DNA of 64,000 bases from contig JAFTXP010000013.1 of the NCBI GenBank assembly GCA_017461545.1, positions 1-64,000 of the forward strand. The letters run 5' to 3'. The stretch comes from Clostridia bacterium (GTDB lineage Bacteria; Bacillota; Clostridia; UBA1212). The notes under the pieces are model-generated. The model saw nothing but the letters and a program-made list of their open reading frames with translations. It was not told where the DNA came from and ran no database searches. Below are positions 45,174 to 55,292 of this stretch, piece after piece; positions within the stretch are counted from its first letter, which is position 1; each line of letters starts with the position of its first letter. The position numbers and the translations under genes are program-made.

Positions 45174-47732
45174 ATGAAAAAAGACTATGATACAAAGGAT
45201 GCAAAGGGCACTGTACAGCAAACCGAAATGTATGATGAGGGCATTGCGGAAATGTCCTTACCTGATATGCTGAAATCTTTGAGTTTCGATAAAAAGGTAG
45301 TGATAACGGCCGTTGTTATGTTTTTTATGGGGAGAGCCTGGATTCCGGGAGGACTGCTTCCTTTCGGCACGGCTGCTTTTGCGGCTGTTGTTATATCTCC
45401 GGATTGCAGAATGAAAAACAGCCGCGCTGTTTTGTACGGAATATCGGTGCTGCTCGGAGTATTGACACTTGCACAGTGGTGGCAGCTTCTGATTGCCTTG
45501 TTTATAATGGTGTCGTTTTATTCGGCAGTAAGAATTAAATTCGGAGAGGGTTTATCGTATGCGGAGTTGCCTTACGGTGAATTTATATCGCCTGATAATA
45601 AAAAACCGTTTGCCGTTATTTGCGGAATTATTTATTTTATTTGTTCAATCGGAGCTTCTGTATTGGTGATTGCAATCTCATCTGCCAAAATATCGGATGC
45701 GCTGTTGTTGCTGACTCAGTCCATCGTAGGTTTTGCCGCTTTTTACGTGTTCAGAAATGTTTCTCTGATATTTGTTGACGATATAGGAAGAAAAGTGATG
45801 ACAAACGAAGAGATGGCATGTATTGCGATTGCCGTTGCAGTAGGATTGATGGGTCTTCCCGATATTGTTTTTCTTTCAATCTCGGTAAAAAGGTTATTGT
45901 GCATAGTTGTCGTGATGATTTTCAGTTATCGCGGCGGGCTTGGCACAGGCGCTGCGTGCGGCGTTACGGCAGGAATACTCATATCAGCATCAAAAATTGC
46001 AAACGGCGGCGATCTTTCGTCAACTATAATAGCCGTATACGGCTTCAGCGGTTTTCTTGCAGGATTGTTTAACCGATACAGGAAAGTAGGCGTATCAATC
46101 GGTTTTATAATGGGCAATCTTTTGCTTGCGATTTTATTTAATGAAAGTCAGGATATTATTATAAATATTTATGAAGTTGGTTTTGCGGTAATACTGTTTG
46201 CGATTATTCCCGACAGGTTTACTGAGTTTCTCAAACTGCCGCAGTTTACAGGTGTCAAAGTTCCGACCGTAAAAGTTAATTATGCCGTAAAACTTCGGAA
46301 TATGGCTGTAGGAAAGTTAGAAAGCTTTTCCGGAATTATGCGTGAAATGTCATCCGTTTGTAAAGATTTTACCGAAGGCTGCGCCGCTGGAAATAAAGAC
46401 GATCTGATGCAGATTGTAGAGCGGACTACCGACAATATTTGTAAAAAATGCATGCTGTGTAACAGTTGCTGGGAGACAAATTTTTATAAAACATATCAGT
46501 CGTTCGGAGTTATGGTAAGTATTCTTGAATGTCGCGGAAAAATCTCATTTACGGAAATACCAAAAAATATTTCCACTGTTTGCCCGAACATAGACGCTTT
46601 GCTTGATGAAATAAAAAAGGGTTTTGAAATGTGGCGCATTGACTGCCTTTGGAGAAGACGCATGGAAGAGACTAAAAAGCTGCTTCCTGTCCAGCTTGAG
46701 AGCATGGCGGAAATACTGGACAACCTTGCGAAAGAAGTCGATTTAAGCGTTGTTTTTGAGGATAAAATCGAAAGAAATATTATCAAGTCAATGGCAGACC
46801 ACGAACTTAAAATAAAAAATGTCACAGTTTCAAAGAATCTTTCGGGAAGGCTTGAAATTGCTGCCGATATAAAATGCTGCGGAATGAAAAAGGCATGTAT
46901 AAAATCATATTTACCTCTTTTGTCACGGGTAACGGGCACAAATCTTGTAATAGACAAAGAGGCAACCGCTGAACTCTGCGGCTTTGTGCCTCCGACAGAG
47001 AATACCCAATGTCACAATGACGGAAAAACAGCATGGTGTCCTATGGTTTTCTGTGAAGCTGAACCGTTTCGCATAGCTGTTTCATCATCGGTCTGTCCGG
47101 CAAATAAAAACCGTGTATGCGGAGATTCGCATTCGTTTATGCAGCTTCGTCACGGAATATATTTAATGGCAATAAGCGACGGGATGGGAAGCGGAGAGAG
47201 TGCCGCTGCACAGAGCAGGTCTGTTATAAAATTATTGGAGCTTTTCATGGAGAGCGGCCTTGGATGTACCGCCGCCGTTGCAATGATAAATTCACTGCTC
47301 GAAACAGGAAGTGAAAAAATGATTTCGGCAACGGTTGACCTTTGCCTTCTCGACCTCTACGAAGGCAAAGCTACATTCTTAAAATTAGGCGCCGTGCCTT
47401 CAGTTATAAAGCACGGCGCGCACGTTGATTCCATCGCTGTTCCGGCGCTTCCTATGGGAATGGCAGATGATTATAACGAAATATTTGACTGCAAAACTAT
47501 TAAAAGAAAAATCGATGATCAAGACATCATAATACTGATGTCCGACGGTGTGACCGAGGCATTCAGAGAGAACGGCGGCAACCGTGTAGATTTTTATTCC
47601 TGCATAGAAAATATGAACTCTTCAAATCCGAAGCAGATTGCCGATGCGCTTGTAAATCTTGCCGTTGCAAACTGCGGCGGTGTTGCAAAGGATGATATGA
47701 CCGTTGTGGCCGCCAGGATAAAGAAAGACTAA
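45174..47732 (+). CDS. spoIIE: Stage II sporulation protein E (SpoIIE phosphatase)
   Basis: A membrane Ser phosphatase that activates sigma-F in the forespore and works at the asymmetric septum. About ten membrane helices lie at 40-310 (starting VVITAVVMFFMGRAWIPGG), then a central regulatory region with Cys motifs (CKKCMLCNSCW). The C-terminal PP2C-type domain has AISDGMGSGESAA (about 664-676) and ILMSDGVTEAF (about 785). ATG 45174 follows AAGGTGG at good spacing; an upstream ATG at 45108 lacks a ribosome site. 852 residues, complete. It marks the organism as a spore former. Confidence 0.96.
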   Translation: MKKDYDTKDAKGTVQQTEMYDEGIAEMSLPDMLKSLSFDKKVVITAVVMFFMGRAWIPGGLLPFGTAAFAAVVISPDCRMKNSRAVLYGISVLLGVLTLAQWWQLLIALFIMVSFYSAVRIKFGEGLSYAELPYGEFISPDNKKPFAVICGIIYFICSIGASVLVIAISSAKISDALLLLTQSIVGFAAFYVFRNVSLIFVDDIGRKVMTNEEMACIAIAVAVGLMGLPDIVFLSISVKRLLCIVVVMIFSYRGGLGTGAACGVTAGILISASKIANGGDLSSTIIAVYGFSGFLAGLFNRYRKVGVSIGFIMGNLLLAILFNESQDIIINIYEVGFAVILFAIIPDRFTEFLKLPQFTGVKVPTVKVNYAVKLRNMAVGKLESFSGIMREMSSVCKDFTEGCAAGNKDDLMQIVERTTDNICKKCMLCNSCWETNFYKTYQSFGVMVSILECRGKISFTEIPKNISTVCPNIDALLDEIKKGFEMWRIDCLWRRRMEETKKLLPVQLESMAEILDNLAKEVDLSVVFEDKIERNIIKSMADHELKIKNVTVSKNLSGRLEIAADIKCCGMKKACIKSYLPLLSRVTGTNLVIDKEATAELCGFVPPTENTQCHNDGKTAWCPMVFCEAEPFRIAVSSSVCPANKNRVCGDSHSFMQLRHGIYLMAISDGMGSGESAAAQSRSVIKLLELFMESGLGCTAAVAMINSLLETGSEKMISATVDLCLLDLYEGKATFLKLGAVPSVIKHGAHVDSIAVPALPMGMADDYNEIFDCKTIKRKIDDQDIIILMSDGVTEAFRENGGNRVDFYSCIENMNSSNPKQIADALVNLAVANCGGVAKDDMTVVAARIKKD

Positions 47733-47735
47733 GAA

Positions 47736-49745
47736 TTATTTTTTCTTCTTTGCACCGGAGCTTTTTCTCGCGGCAGACGCGTTTGCTTTTGTATTTCTTC
47801 TGCCTGCCGGTTTTGCAGACTGCTTTGAAGCCGTTTTCTTTCTTGACGCTGTCACTTTTGTAACAGGTTTTCCGGCTTGATTTTTGCCGTGTCTGACAGG
47901 CGAGGAGTTGCTCTGCGCTTTCGTTTTTTCTCTGCCGAAATTTTCTATCTTTCTCGGCGGTATAAGACAGTTGCGCCCGAAACCTATGAGGTCCTGCCTT
48001 CCGGCTTTTATGAGAGCTTCGCGCACAAGATAGTAGTTTTCGGGAATATTGTACTGAATCAAAGCCCTTTGCATTGCCTTGTCGTGCGGCGTTTTTGCGA
48101 CAAATACTTTTTTCATCGTTCTCGGGTCAAGCTCCGTGTAGTACATGCATGTACTGGCTGTGAACGGTGTGGGGTAGAAGTCCTGAACCTGCTCGGGATG
48201 ATGTCCCGTTTTCTTTATATAAAGGGCAAGTTCTATTGCATCATCAAGCGTTGAGCCGGGATGCGAGGACATGAGGTACGGTACTACGTACTGTTTTTTA
48301 CCGGTAGCTCCATTTGCTTTGTCAAACTTCTTCAAAAATGCTGTATAGACAGCGTTTGACGGCTTGCCCATGAGCTTTAAGACATTGTCCGAAACGTGTT
48401 CGGGTGCAACTCGTAACTGTCCGCTGATATGGTGCTCGACAAGCTCTTTGAGAAATGTGTTGTTCTTGTCAGCCAAAAGGTAGTCAAACCTTATTCCGGA
48501 ACGGATAAACACTTTTTTAACCTTCGGTATGCTTCTGAGTTTTCTGAGTAGTTCCACATAGTCGCTGTGATCCGCAATCATATTTTTGCAGGGCGTGGGA
48601 AAAAGGCACATTTTGTTTTTGCATGTGCCGCTTTTTAACTGTTTTTTGCAAGCAGGCTGTCTGAAGTTTGCGGTAGGGCCGCCCACATCATGAATATATC
48701 CCTTAAAGTCCTTGTCCTGTGTGTATTTAACTGCTTCTTCAATTATTGACTTATGACTTCTTGTCTGCACGATTCTTCCCTGATGGAATGCGATGGCACA
48801 AAAGCTGCACGAGCCGAAACAGCCTCTGTTGCTTGTTATACTGAATTTTACTTCTTCAAGTGCCGGTACTCCTCCGAATGCATCGTACGAAGGGTGTGCG
48901 CGTCTGGTGTAAGGCAGGTCGTGTGACTCGTCCATTTCCTCTGTTGTGAGAGGCTTCTGCGGAGGATTCTGAACTACGATACTTCCGTCCGGATATTTTT
49001 CTGTCAATATTTTTGCCGTAAAGGGATCGGTGTTTGCCTCCTGTATTGAAAAGCTTTCTGCAAATTTTCTTTTGCTTTCCGTTATCTCTTTGAATGACGG
49101 CAGAGTGATATAATCGGTCAGATTTTCAAGCGACCTTGTTTTATATACAGAGCCTGCAATGAATGTGATATCTTTTATTGACAGCCCCGATGCAAGTGCG
49201 TCAGCCAGTTCTATTATGCTTCTTTCGCCCATGCCGTAAAGTACGAGGTCTGCCTGCGAGTCTAAAATTACGGAGCGTTTTACGGTGTCAGACCAATAAT
49301 CGTAGTGTGCAAGTCTGCGAAGGCTTGCTTCGACGCCGCCCAATATAATGGGTGCGTTTTTGTAAGCCTGTCTTATGAGGTTGCAGTAAACCGTGGCCGC
49401 ATAGTCGGGTCTTTTCCCTATTACGCCTCCCGGCGTGTAGGCATCGCTGTTCCGGCGCTTTTTTGCGACGGTGTAATGATTTACCATCGAATCCATATTG
49501 CCGCTCATAACCAGAAAGCCGAGCCTGGGCATTCCGAAGACTTTTACGCTGTTTTTGTCTTTCCAGTCGGGTTGTGAGATTATACCCACCCGATAGCCGT
49601 GTGAGTCAAGCATACGGCTGATAATGGCATGGCCGAATGAAGGATGATCTACGTATGCGTCCCCTATGACGTACACAAAGTCAACCTCATTCCATCCTCT
49701 TTCTTTCATATCTTCGGCGTTTATCGGCAAAAATTCGTTTTTCAT
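47736..49745 (-). CDS. YgiQ-family (UPF0313) radical SAM protein
   Basis: About 669 residues. An N-terminal B12-binding-like region (DFVYVIGDAYVDHPSFGHAI) is followed by the radical SAM core with the cluster motif GCFGSCSFCAIAFHQGR (CxxxCxxC, near residues 305-315). The large YgiQ C-terminal region comes next. The last 60 or so residues are a Lys/Ala/Ser-rich basic tail (AGRRNTKANASAARKSSG), probably disordered and nucleic-acid binding. The function of the family is unknown. The ATG at 49745 fits the family start; its ribosome site is weak. It converges on spoIIE with a gap of three bases. Confidence 0.92.
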   Translation of the reverse strand: MKNEFLPINAEDMKERGWNEVDFVYVIGDAYVDHPSFGHAIISRMLDSHGYRVGIISQPDWKDKNSVKVFGMPRLGFLVMSGNMDSMVNHYTVAKKRRNSDAYTPGGVIGKRPDYAATVYCNLIRQAYKNAPIILGGVEASLRRLAHYDYWSDTVKRSVILDSQADLVLYGMGERSIIELADALASGLSIKDITFIAGSVYKTRSLENLTDYITLPSFKEITESKRKFAESFSIQEANTDPFTAKILTEKYPDGSIVVQNPPQKPLTTEEMDESHDLPYTRRAHPSYDAFGGVPALEEVKFSITSNRGCFGSCSFCAIAFHQGRIVQTRSHKSIIEEAVKYTQDKDFKGYIHDVGGPTANFRQPACKKQLKSGTCKNKMCLFPTPCKNMIADHSDYVELLRKLRSIPKVKKVFIRSGIRFDYLLADKNNTFLKELVEHHISGQLRVAPEHVSDNVLKLMGKPSNAVYTAFLKKFDKANGATGKKQYVVPYLMSSHPGSTLDDAIELALYIKKTGHHPEQVQDFYPTPFTASTCMYYTELDPRTMKKVFVAKTPHDKAMQRALIQYNIPENYYLVREALIKAGRQDLIGFGRNCLIPPRKIENFGREKTKAQSNSSPVRHGKNQAGKPVTKVTASRKKTASKQSAKPAGRRNTKANASAARKSSGAKKKK

Positions 49746-49787
49746 ATTTTTCTCTGTTTTTCTCTGCTTTTCTGTATTGTATCTGCC

Positions 49788-49855
49788 GCGTGACACGCGG
49801 CAGTGTTTTTATCGAAGCGTCGGCGGCTTCTGCACCTTGGCGGAGCCGCCGACGC
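49788..49855 (-). promoter_or_regulatory. Two-hairpin leader of the YgiQ-like gene
   Basis: GCGTCGGCGGC/GCCGCCGACGC (49817-49827 with 49845-49855) and CTGCCGCG/CGCGGCAG (49788-49804). Both are GC-rich in an AT-rich setting. Confidence 0.6.
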
Positions 49856-49859
49856 CTCC

Positions 49860-49887
49860 ATTATAACAAATGCGGCTGCTTTTTCAA
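49860..49887 (-). promoter_or_regulatory. Promoter of the YgiQ-like gene, inside the rnj terminator
   Basis: On the minus strand: TTGAAA (49882-49887), 16 bases, TATAAT (49860-49865). The -35 box lies in the loop of the upstream terminator. Confidence 0.6.
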
Positions 49888-49897
49888 AGCAGCCGCA
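49871..49897 (-). terminator. Terminator of the RNase J gene
   Basis: TGCGGCTGCTTT (49871-49882) pairs with AAAGCAGCCGCA (49886-49897) around a three-base loop. The following T-run is short (TTTGTT). Confidence 0.7.
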
Positions 49898-49917
49898 GCC
49901 ATTATGTAACTTTTTTA

Positions 49918-51663
49918 TCAATCAGATACGATTTCATCGGATGTATTTTCCTCAGGAATCAATTCCGGTAAAACATTTTTTCCGTTAACCTCCATTATAA
50001 CCGGGAGAATCATCGGATTACGCTTTGTTTTTTCGTAAACATAGTCGTGAACAGCATCTCTGATCATTGTTTTCTTAAGTGTCCAGTCGTGACGCTTTCT
50101 CATGTCCTCTGTCTTTTCGAGAGCATTGATAGTGACTTCGCGGATATTCGTGATTATGTCTTCGGACTCTCTCATGTAGACAAAGCCTCTCGAAATAACG
50201 TCGGGTCCGGAAATAACTTTTCCGGTGTCGGAGAGGATAGAAAGAACGATTATTATAAGTCCGTCTGTTGCAAGATGTCTTCTGTCACGGAGAACTATAT
50301 TTCCTACGTCACCTACGCCGAGACCGTCTACCAGGACATTGCCTGCTTCGACACGTTCTGCGATGCTTGCATGGTCACCGTCTTTGAACTCGAGAACTGC
50401 GCCGTTTTCTGTTATGAAGATATTTTCATCGGGCATACCGAGCTTTTTGGCTATGTTTGCATGATGAATAAGATGTCTGTGCTCTCCATGTACGGGCATA
50501 AAGTATTTAGGCTTTATAATCGTGTGAATGAGCTTTAACTCTTCTTCGCATGCGTGTCCCGAAACGTGTACTTCCGCAAGAGCTTTGTATATTACATTAG
50601 CTCCTTTCTTGAAAAGATCATCAATAACTTTTGCAATTGACTTTTCGTTGCCCGGAATAGGGCTCGCCGAAATAATTACAGTATCGGTAGGGTAAATCTC
50701 AACCTGATTATGTGTAGCATTTGCCATTCTTGTAAGTGCTGACATCGCCTCTCCCTGGCTGCCGGTTGTGATGATTATCAATTCGTTTGCAGGATAGTTA
50801 TCAATTTCTTCTACAGGGATAATAACGTCCTCTGTGTTCTCCATATAACCGATACTTGTGGCAACATCAACAATATTTACCATGCTTCGTCCGCATATTA
50901 CACATTTTCTGCCGAGATCTTTGGCAATATTTACTATCTGCTGAACTCTGTGAATGTTGGACGAGAAGGTTGCAACGATAATTCTTCCTTCTATTTTTAC
51001 AAAAAGATCCTCAAATGTTTTACCTACTGTTCGTTCGGACATTGTGAATCCTTTTTTCTCTGCGTTTGTACTGTCTGCCATAAGCAGGAGAACTCCGCGT
51101 TCTCCAAGTTCAGCCATTCTCATAAGATCAATAGGCTCATTGTCGACAGGTGTATAGTCGACCTTAAAGTCGCCTGTATGAATTACAAGACCTGCCGGAG
51201 TTGTAATGGCAAGAGCGCAGGCATCTGCAATACTGTGGTTTGTTCGGATAAACTCTACCGCAAAGTCGCCTTTTATAATCATATCTCCGTATTTTACAAC
51301 TTCGAGCGTTGCCGAACTGCCCAAGCCTGATTCGTCAAGTTTTTTCTGTACCAATGCCAATGTAAATTCTGTTCCGTAGATAGGCACATTAATACTTTTA
51401 AGAAAATAAGGAAGCGCGCCTATATGGTCTTCGTGACCGTGCGTGAGAACAACAGCTTTTACCTTATCTTTTCTTGCAAGCAAATATGTGAAATCCGGAA
51501 TAACTGCATCAATACCCGGCATGTCATCTTCAGGAAATGCAATACCTACATCGATAATGATAATATCATTATCAGATTCGAATGCAGTCATATTCTTTCC
51601 TATTTCACCCAATCCGCCGAGCGGAATAATTCTTAAATTTTTACTTTTAACCTTTGTTATCAT
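49918..51663 (-). CDS. rnj: Ribonuclease J
   Basis: A metallo-beta-lactamase/beta-CASP RNase with endo- and 5'-exonuclease activity, central to mRNA turnover in Firmicutes. Zinc-site motif VVLTHGHEDHIGALP (His75, His77, Asp79, His80), then MADSTNAEKKG, the beta-CASP region (ATFSSNIHRVQQI, TTGSQGEAMSALTRMA) and VSGHACEEELK. 581 residues from ATG 51663, which follows GAAGGGGC. A single gene, divergent from recA. Confidence 0.96.
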   Translation of the reverse strand: MITKVKSKNLRIIPLGGLGEIGKNMTAFESDNDIIIIDVGIAFPEDDMPGIDAVIPDFTYLLARKDKVKAVVLTHGHEDHIGALPYFLKSINVPIYGTEFTLALVQKKLDESGLGSSATLEVVKYGDMIIKGDFAVEFIRTNHSIADACALAITTPAGLVIHTGDFKVDYTPVDNEPIDLMRMAELGERGVLLLMADSTNAEKKGFTMSERTVGKTFEDLFVKIEGRIIVATFSSNIHRVQQIVNIAKDLGRKCVICGRSMVNIVDVATSIGYMENTEDVIIPVEEIDNYPANELIIITTGSQGEAMSALTRMANATHNQVEIYPTDTVIISASPIPGNEKSIAKVIDDLFKKGANVIYKALAEVHVSGHACEEELKLIHTIIKPKYFMPVHGEHRHLIHHANIAKKLGMPDENIFITENGAVLEFKDGDHASIAERVEAGNVLVDGLGVGDVGNIVLRDRRHLATDGLIIIVLSILSDTGKVISGPDVISRGFVYMRESEDIITNIREVTINALEKTEDMRKRHDWTLKKTMIRDAVHDYVYEKTKRNPMILPVIMEVNGKNVLPELIPEENTSDEIVSD

Positions 51664-52009
51664 AATTAGCCCCTTCATATCAAACTACAATAGCAGTTTA
51701 GTTAACTAATATATTGTATAGATAAATAGATATTTTATATTTACGAGTTTATAAATTATACTGTTATGATTAATAATACTAAAACACTAAAATCAAGACA
51801 CAATCACATAAGATGTAATGGTCTGAAAGGTAATACATATAGCAGTGACAACATGTATTCTAACAAAATATGTATAAAATATATAATCACGTAAACTCTA
51901 TTTTCCTAAGTATACCACTTTTTTTATTTTAGTAAACAAAAATTTATGAAAAAAAAAGAAAAATGAACAAAAATAAAATGACGGGAATTATATTCCAAAA
52001 GCTGACAGT
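51664..52009. other. AT-rich spacer between rnj and recA
   Basis: No gene, strong hairpin or tRNA in this stretch. It presumably holds the rnj promoter, which I could not place with confidence. Confidence 0.4.
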
Positions 52010-52023
52010 ATTTCCCGGGAAAT
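52010..52023. promoter_or_regulatory. Palindrome upstream of the recA promoter
   Basis: ATTTCCCGGGAAAT, perfect 14-bp palindrome, ending 12 bases before the -35 box of recA. Confidence 0.45.
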
Positions 52024-52035
52024 GTAAGTTTTTGG

Positions 52036-52064
52036 TTGACTATGCTTTGAACTTAATATAGAAT
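52036..52064 (+). promoter_or_regulatory. recA promoter
   Basis: TTGACT (52036-52041), 17 bases, TAGAAT (52059-52064). No GAAC-N4-GTTC site is seen. CAAACAAAAGTTTG (52070-52083) is a symmetric but imperfect LexA-like site just before the ribosome site. Confidence 0.75.
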
Positions 52065-52097
52065 AACTACAAACAAAAGTTTGGAGGTATTCCTATT

Positions 52098-53120
52098 ATG
52101 AGTGATAAAACGGATATGCAGCCTATGAGCGAAAAAAAGAGAGCCCTTGAGGCTGCTATGGCGGTTATAGAGAAGCAGTTCGGTCAGGGAGCGGTTATGA
52201 AGCTCGGTGATAATAAGCATATGAATGTCGAGGTGGTTTCTACAGGTTCTATTGCTATTGACTTTGCTTTAGGTGTAGGAGGATTGCCGAGAGGCCGTAT
52301 TATAGAAATATACGGACCCGAGTCTTCAGGTAAAACTACAGTCGCTCTTCATGCTATTGCCGAGGCACAAAAGATGGGCGGAGAAGCTGCTTTTATAGAT
52401 GCGGAACATGCGCTTGACCCGGTATATGCTAAAGCTTTGGGCGTAGACATAGATAATCTTATTGTTTCACAGCCTGATACCGGAGAGCAGGCTCTGGAGA
52501 TTGCCGAGGCACTTGTCAGAAGCGGAGCCATAGATATCATTGTAGTAGACTCTGTTGCAGCTCTTGTTCCTAAGGCAGAAATTGCAGGCGAGATGGGAGA
52601 TTCACATGTAGGTCTCCATGCACGCCTTATGTCACAGGCTCTCAGGAAACTTTCCGGTGTTATAAACAAATCTAATACTATAGCAATTTTTATTAATCAG
52701 CTTCGTGAGAAAGTCGGAGTTATGTACGGAAATCCTGAGGTTACAACGGGCGGCCGTGCACTCAAATTCTATGCGTCAGTTCGTATGGATATCAGAAAAG
52801 TTGAGGCCATAAAAGAAGGCACTGAGATTATAGGAAATAAGACGAGAGTTAAGATTGTTAAAAACAAAGTTGCGCCGCCTTTTAAAGAGGCTGAGGTGGA
52901 TATTATCTACGGAAAAGGCATCTCGAAAGAAGGTTCGCTTCTCGATGTTGCGGTAAATTACGACATAGTAGCAAAGAGCGGTTCATGGTTCTCGTATAAC
53001 GGTCAGCGTATAGGTCAGGGCCGTGAGACTGTAAAGGCATACCTTCGTGATAATCCTGATGTATTGACTGAGATTGACGAGAAAGTAAGGGCGATAGCTG
53101 CAGAAAAATTGCAGTGCTGA
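52098..53120 (+). CDS. recA: Recombinase RecA
   Basis: ATP-dependent strand exchange and SOS co-protease. Walker [10 protein letters not shown] (73-81), Walker [16 protein letters not shown], the loop [21 protein letters not shown], and [25 protein letters not shown]. 340 residues, complete; the C terminus is less acidic than usual. GGAGG precedes the ATG. recX follows. Confidence 0.98.
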   Translation: MSDKTDMQPMSEKKRALEAAMAVIEKQFGQGAVMKLGDNKHMNVEVVSTGSIAIDFALGVGGLPRGRIIEIYGPESSGKTTVALHAIAEAQKMGGEAAFIDAEHALDPVYAKALGVDIDNLIVSQPDTGEQALEIAEALVRSGAIDIIVVDSVAALVPKAEIAGEMGDSHVGLHARLMSQALRKLSGVINKSNTIAIFINQLREKVGVMYGNPEVTTGGRALKFYASVRMDIRKVEAIKEGTEIIGNKTRVKIVKNKVAPPFKEAEVDIIYGKGISKEGSLLDVAVNYDIVAKSGSWFSYNGQRIGQGRETVKAYLRDNPDVLTEIDEKVRAIAAEKLQC

Positions 53121-53165
53121 AAATTCTGATATAAATAATTACAATGATTTGGTTTACAGAAAACT

Positions 53166-53846
53166 ATGTATAACGGATTAGAAAAAGCAGATGTGGTTGA
53201 GAAAAACGGTGCAGGTGCGGCAGATGGTTGTTTGCAGGTTTTATCGTATACTGTTTCCGATGAGAAAAAAGAAATATACACGGTAAGTTTAAACAACGGT
53301 GCAGTCCTTGATCTGACTGCTGAAGAGTTTTTCGAGAACTCTATGTATGATTCTGATATTCCTCTGAGCATCAGCTTTGATGATTTGATATTTAATATTT
53401 ATTCAAAGCGTGCATTTTATGAAAGTGTGCGCTTTGTTTTATTTGCGAAAAAAACAGTATCGCAGGTCAGGGATCATCTGACGGATCTGGGCTATGATGA
53501 AAGTTGTATAGAATTTGCAGTAAATTCTCTTAAAGAAGAGGGTTATCTGGATGACTTCGCATATGCGAAAAAGTTTATAAAGAAAGCGGTAGATTCACGG
53601 ATTGTTTCTTGCAGAATGATAATTTGTGAGTTAAAACAGAAGGGAATCACGGAAGAAATTGTACGTGTTTGTCTTGATGAATTAGACATAGATGATTATA
53701 CTTTGGCTCAGAAGGCTGTTGCCAAGAAAAAAACATTGGGTGTCACGGACACGATAAAGATTCGCCGTTTTCTTGCCGGAAAGGGCTTTTCAGGTGATGC
53801 TGTGAGACAGGCGATAGGTTCTGATATATTTGACGAAAATATTTAA
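53166..53846 (+). CDS. recX: RecA regulator RecX
   Basis: 226 residues. Three RecX three-helix repeats are visible, the first around FVLFAKKTVSQVRDHLTDLGYDESCIEFAVNSLKEEGYLDDFAYAKKFI. An N-terminal region of about 75 residues is beta-rich and also found in other Firmicutes RecX proteins. RecX controls RecA filament length. It lies 45 bases after recA; no clear ribosome site precedes the ATG, so translation may depend on recA. Confidence 0.92.
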   Translation: MYNGLEKADVVEKNGAGAADGCLQVLSYTVSDEKKEIYTVSLNNGAVLDLTAEEFFENSMYDSDIPLSISFDDLIFNIYSKRAFYESVRFVLFAKKTVSQVRDHLTDLGYDESCIEFAVNSLKEEGYLDDFAYAKKFIKKAVDSRIVSCRMIICELKQKGITEEIVRVCLDELDIDDYTLAQKAVAKKKTLGVTDTIKIRRFLAGKGFSGDAVRQAIGSDIFDENI

Positions 53847-53867
53847 TATTAAAGTGGGGATTTCCTG

Positions 53868-55244
53868 ATGGATTCAGAAAAAATTTACAAAAACAGTTCG
53901 GAAGAATCAGCAGAAACAATTTCGGTCGGAATGATTTCTTTAGGTTGCGCAAAAAACAGGGTGGACTCTGAAATTATGCTGGGACTACTGAGAGGTTCAG
54001 ATTACAAGATTACTGCCGACCCGTCACTTGCTGATGTTATTGTAATAAATACATGCGGATTTATAGAGAGTGCTAAACAGGAAGCTATTGATACAATATT
54101 AGAAATGGCAGAATATAAAACAACCGGAAAGTGTAAGAAGCTTATTGTCACAGGATGTCTTTCTGAACGTTATGCGAAAGAAATTGAGGAAGCTTTGCCG
54201 GAGGTCGATGCGATAATCGGTATCGGCGGATATGACCGTATATGCGAAGCCATCGAGACTGATTCGGAAAACAAATATGTATATACAGAAAAAAACCATT
54301 CTATAGAATATCTTAATTCAGACAGAATACTCACTACCCCTTCGGGCAGTGCATATCTGAAAGTTGCAGAAGGATGTGACAATAGATGTGCGTATTGTGC
54401 AATTCCTTCGATAAGGGGACCGTTCCGCAGCAGAAGCCTTGATGACATATTGCATGAGGCAAAAACTTTGTCTGAAAGCGGCATAAAAGAACTTGTTATT
54501 GTAGCACAGGACACTACTCGCTACGGCAAGGACTTGTCCGAAAGCGGCGAGCCAATGCTCGGTGTTTTACTCAGAAAGCTTAATGAAATAGAAAATATCA
54601 GGTGGATAAGACTGTTATATTTATATCCTGATGAAATAACGGAAGACGTTTTTTCTGCACTGAAAGAATGCGAAAAAGTTTTACCTTATATAGATTTGCC
54701 GTTGCAACATGTGTCTGACAGTGTGCTTTCCCGTATGAATCGCAGGGGAAGCGGTACGCTTATCAGGGATATTATAAAAAGATTTCGCAGTCAGTTGCCG
54801 GGTTGTGTTATAAGAACATCTTTGATTACCGGATTTCCGGGAGAGACAGAGGATGATCACAAAGAACTTGCAGCTTTTTTGGAGGAGATGCAGCTTGACA
54901 GAGTAGGTATATTTACGTACTCAAAAGAACACGGTACAGAAGCTTATAAGATGAAGCCTCAGATAAAGAAAAGCATAAAAGAAAAACGGTATGACGAGTT
55001 GATGAGTATACAGCGTGTTATTTCGCAGAGGAAAAATACAGAGCGAATAGGAAAAATATACGATGTTTTAGTAGAAGATATCGCAGATGACGGACTGTTT
55101 TACATAGGAAGAAGTTATGCGGAAGCTCCTGAGGAGGACGGAAATATCTACTTTACTGCCAATGACGAAATCAGTATAGGTGATATAGTAAAAGTGCGAA
55201 TCCTTATAGCCGAGGATTATGATTTGACAGGCGAACAAGTTTAG
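53868..55244 (+). CDS. rimO: Ribosomal protein S12 methylthiotransferase RimO
   Basis: A radical SAM methylthiotransferase that modifies an Asp of S12. N-terminal UPF0004 domain with SLGCAKNRVDSE (Cys27) and further cluster Cys (INTCGF, VTGCLSERY). The radical SAM motif GCDNRCAYCAIPSIRGPFRSR (Cys170, Cys174, Cys177) and the phrase IRGPFRSR favour RimO over MiaB. A C-terminal TRAM domain is present. 458 residues. Part of the recX-rimO-pgsA run. Confidence 0.96.
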   Translation: MDSEKIYKNSSEESAETISVGMISLGCAKNRVDSEIMLGLLRGSDYKITADPSLADVIVINTCGFIESAKQEAIDTILEMAEYKTTGKCKKLIVTGCLSERYAKEIEEALPEVDAIIGIGGYDRICEAIETDSENKYVYTEKNHSIEYLNSDRILTTPSGSAYLKVAEGCDNRCAYCAIPSIRGPFRSRSLDDILHEAKTLSESGIKELVIVAQDTTRYGKDLSESGEPMLGVLLRKLNEIENIRWIRLLYLYPDEITEDVFSALKECEKVLPYIDLPLQHVSDSVLSRMNRRGSGTLIRDIIKRFRSQLPGCVIRTSLITGFPGETEDDHKELAAFLEEMQLDRVGIFTYSKEHGTEAYKMKPQIKKSIKEKRYDELMSIQRVISQRKNTERIGKIYDVLVEDIADDGLFYIGRSYAEAPEEDGNIYFTANDEISIGDIVKVRILIAEDYDLTGEQV

Positions 55245-55292
55245 ACTAAAATACAAAATTGAGACTATATATAATATCAAAGGAGTTTTGAT

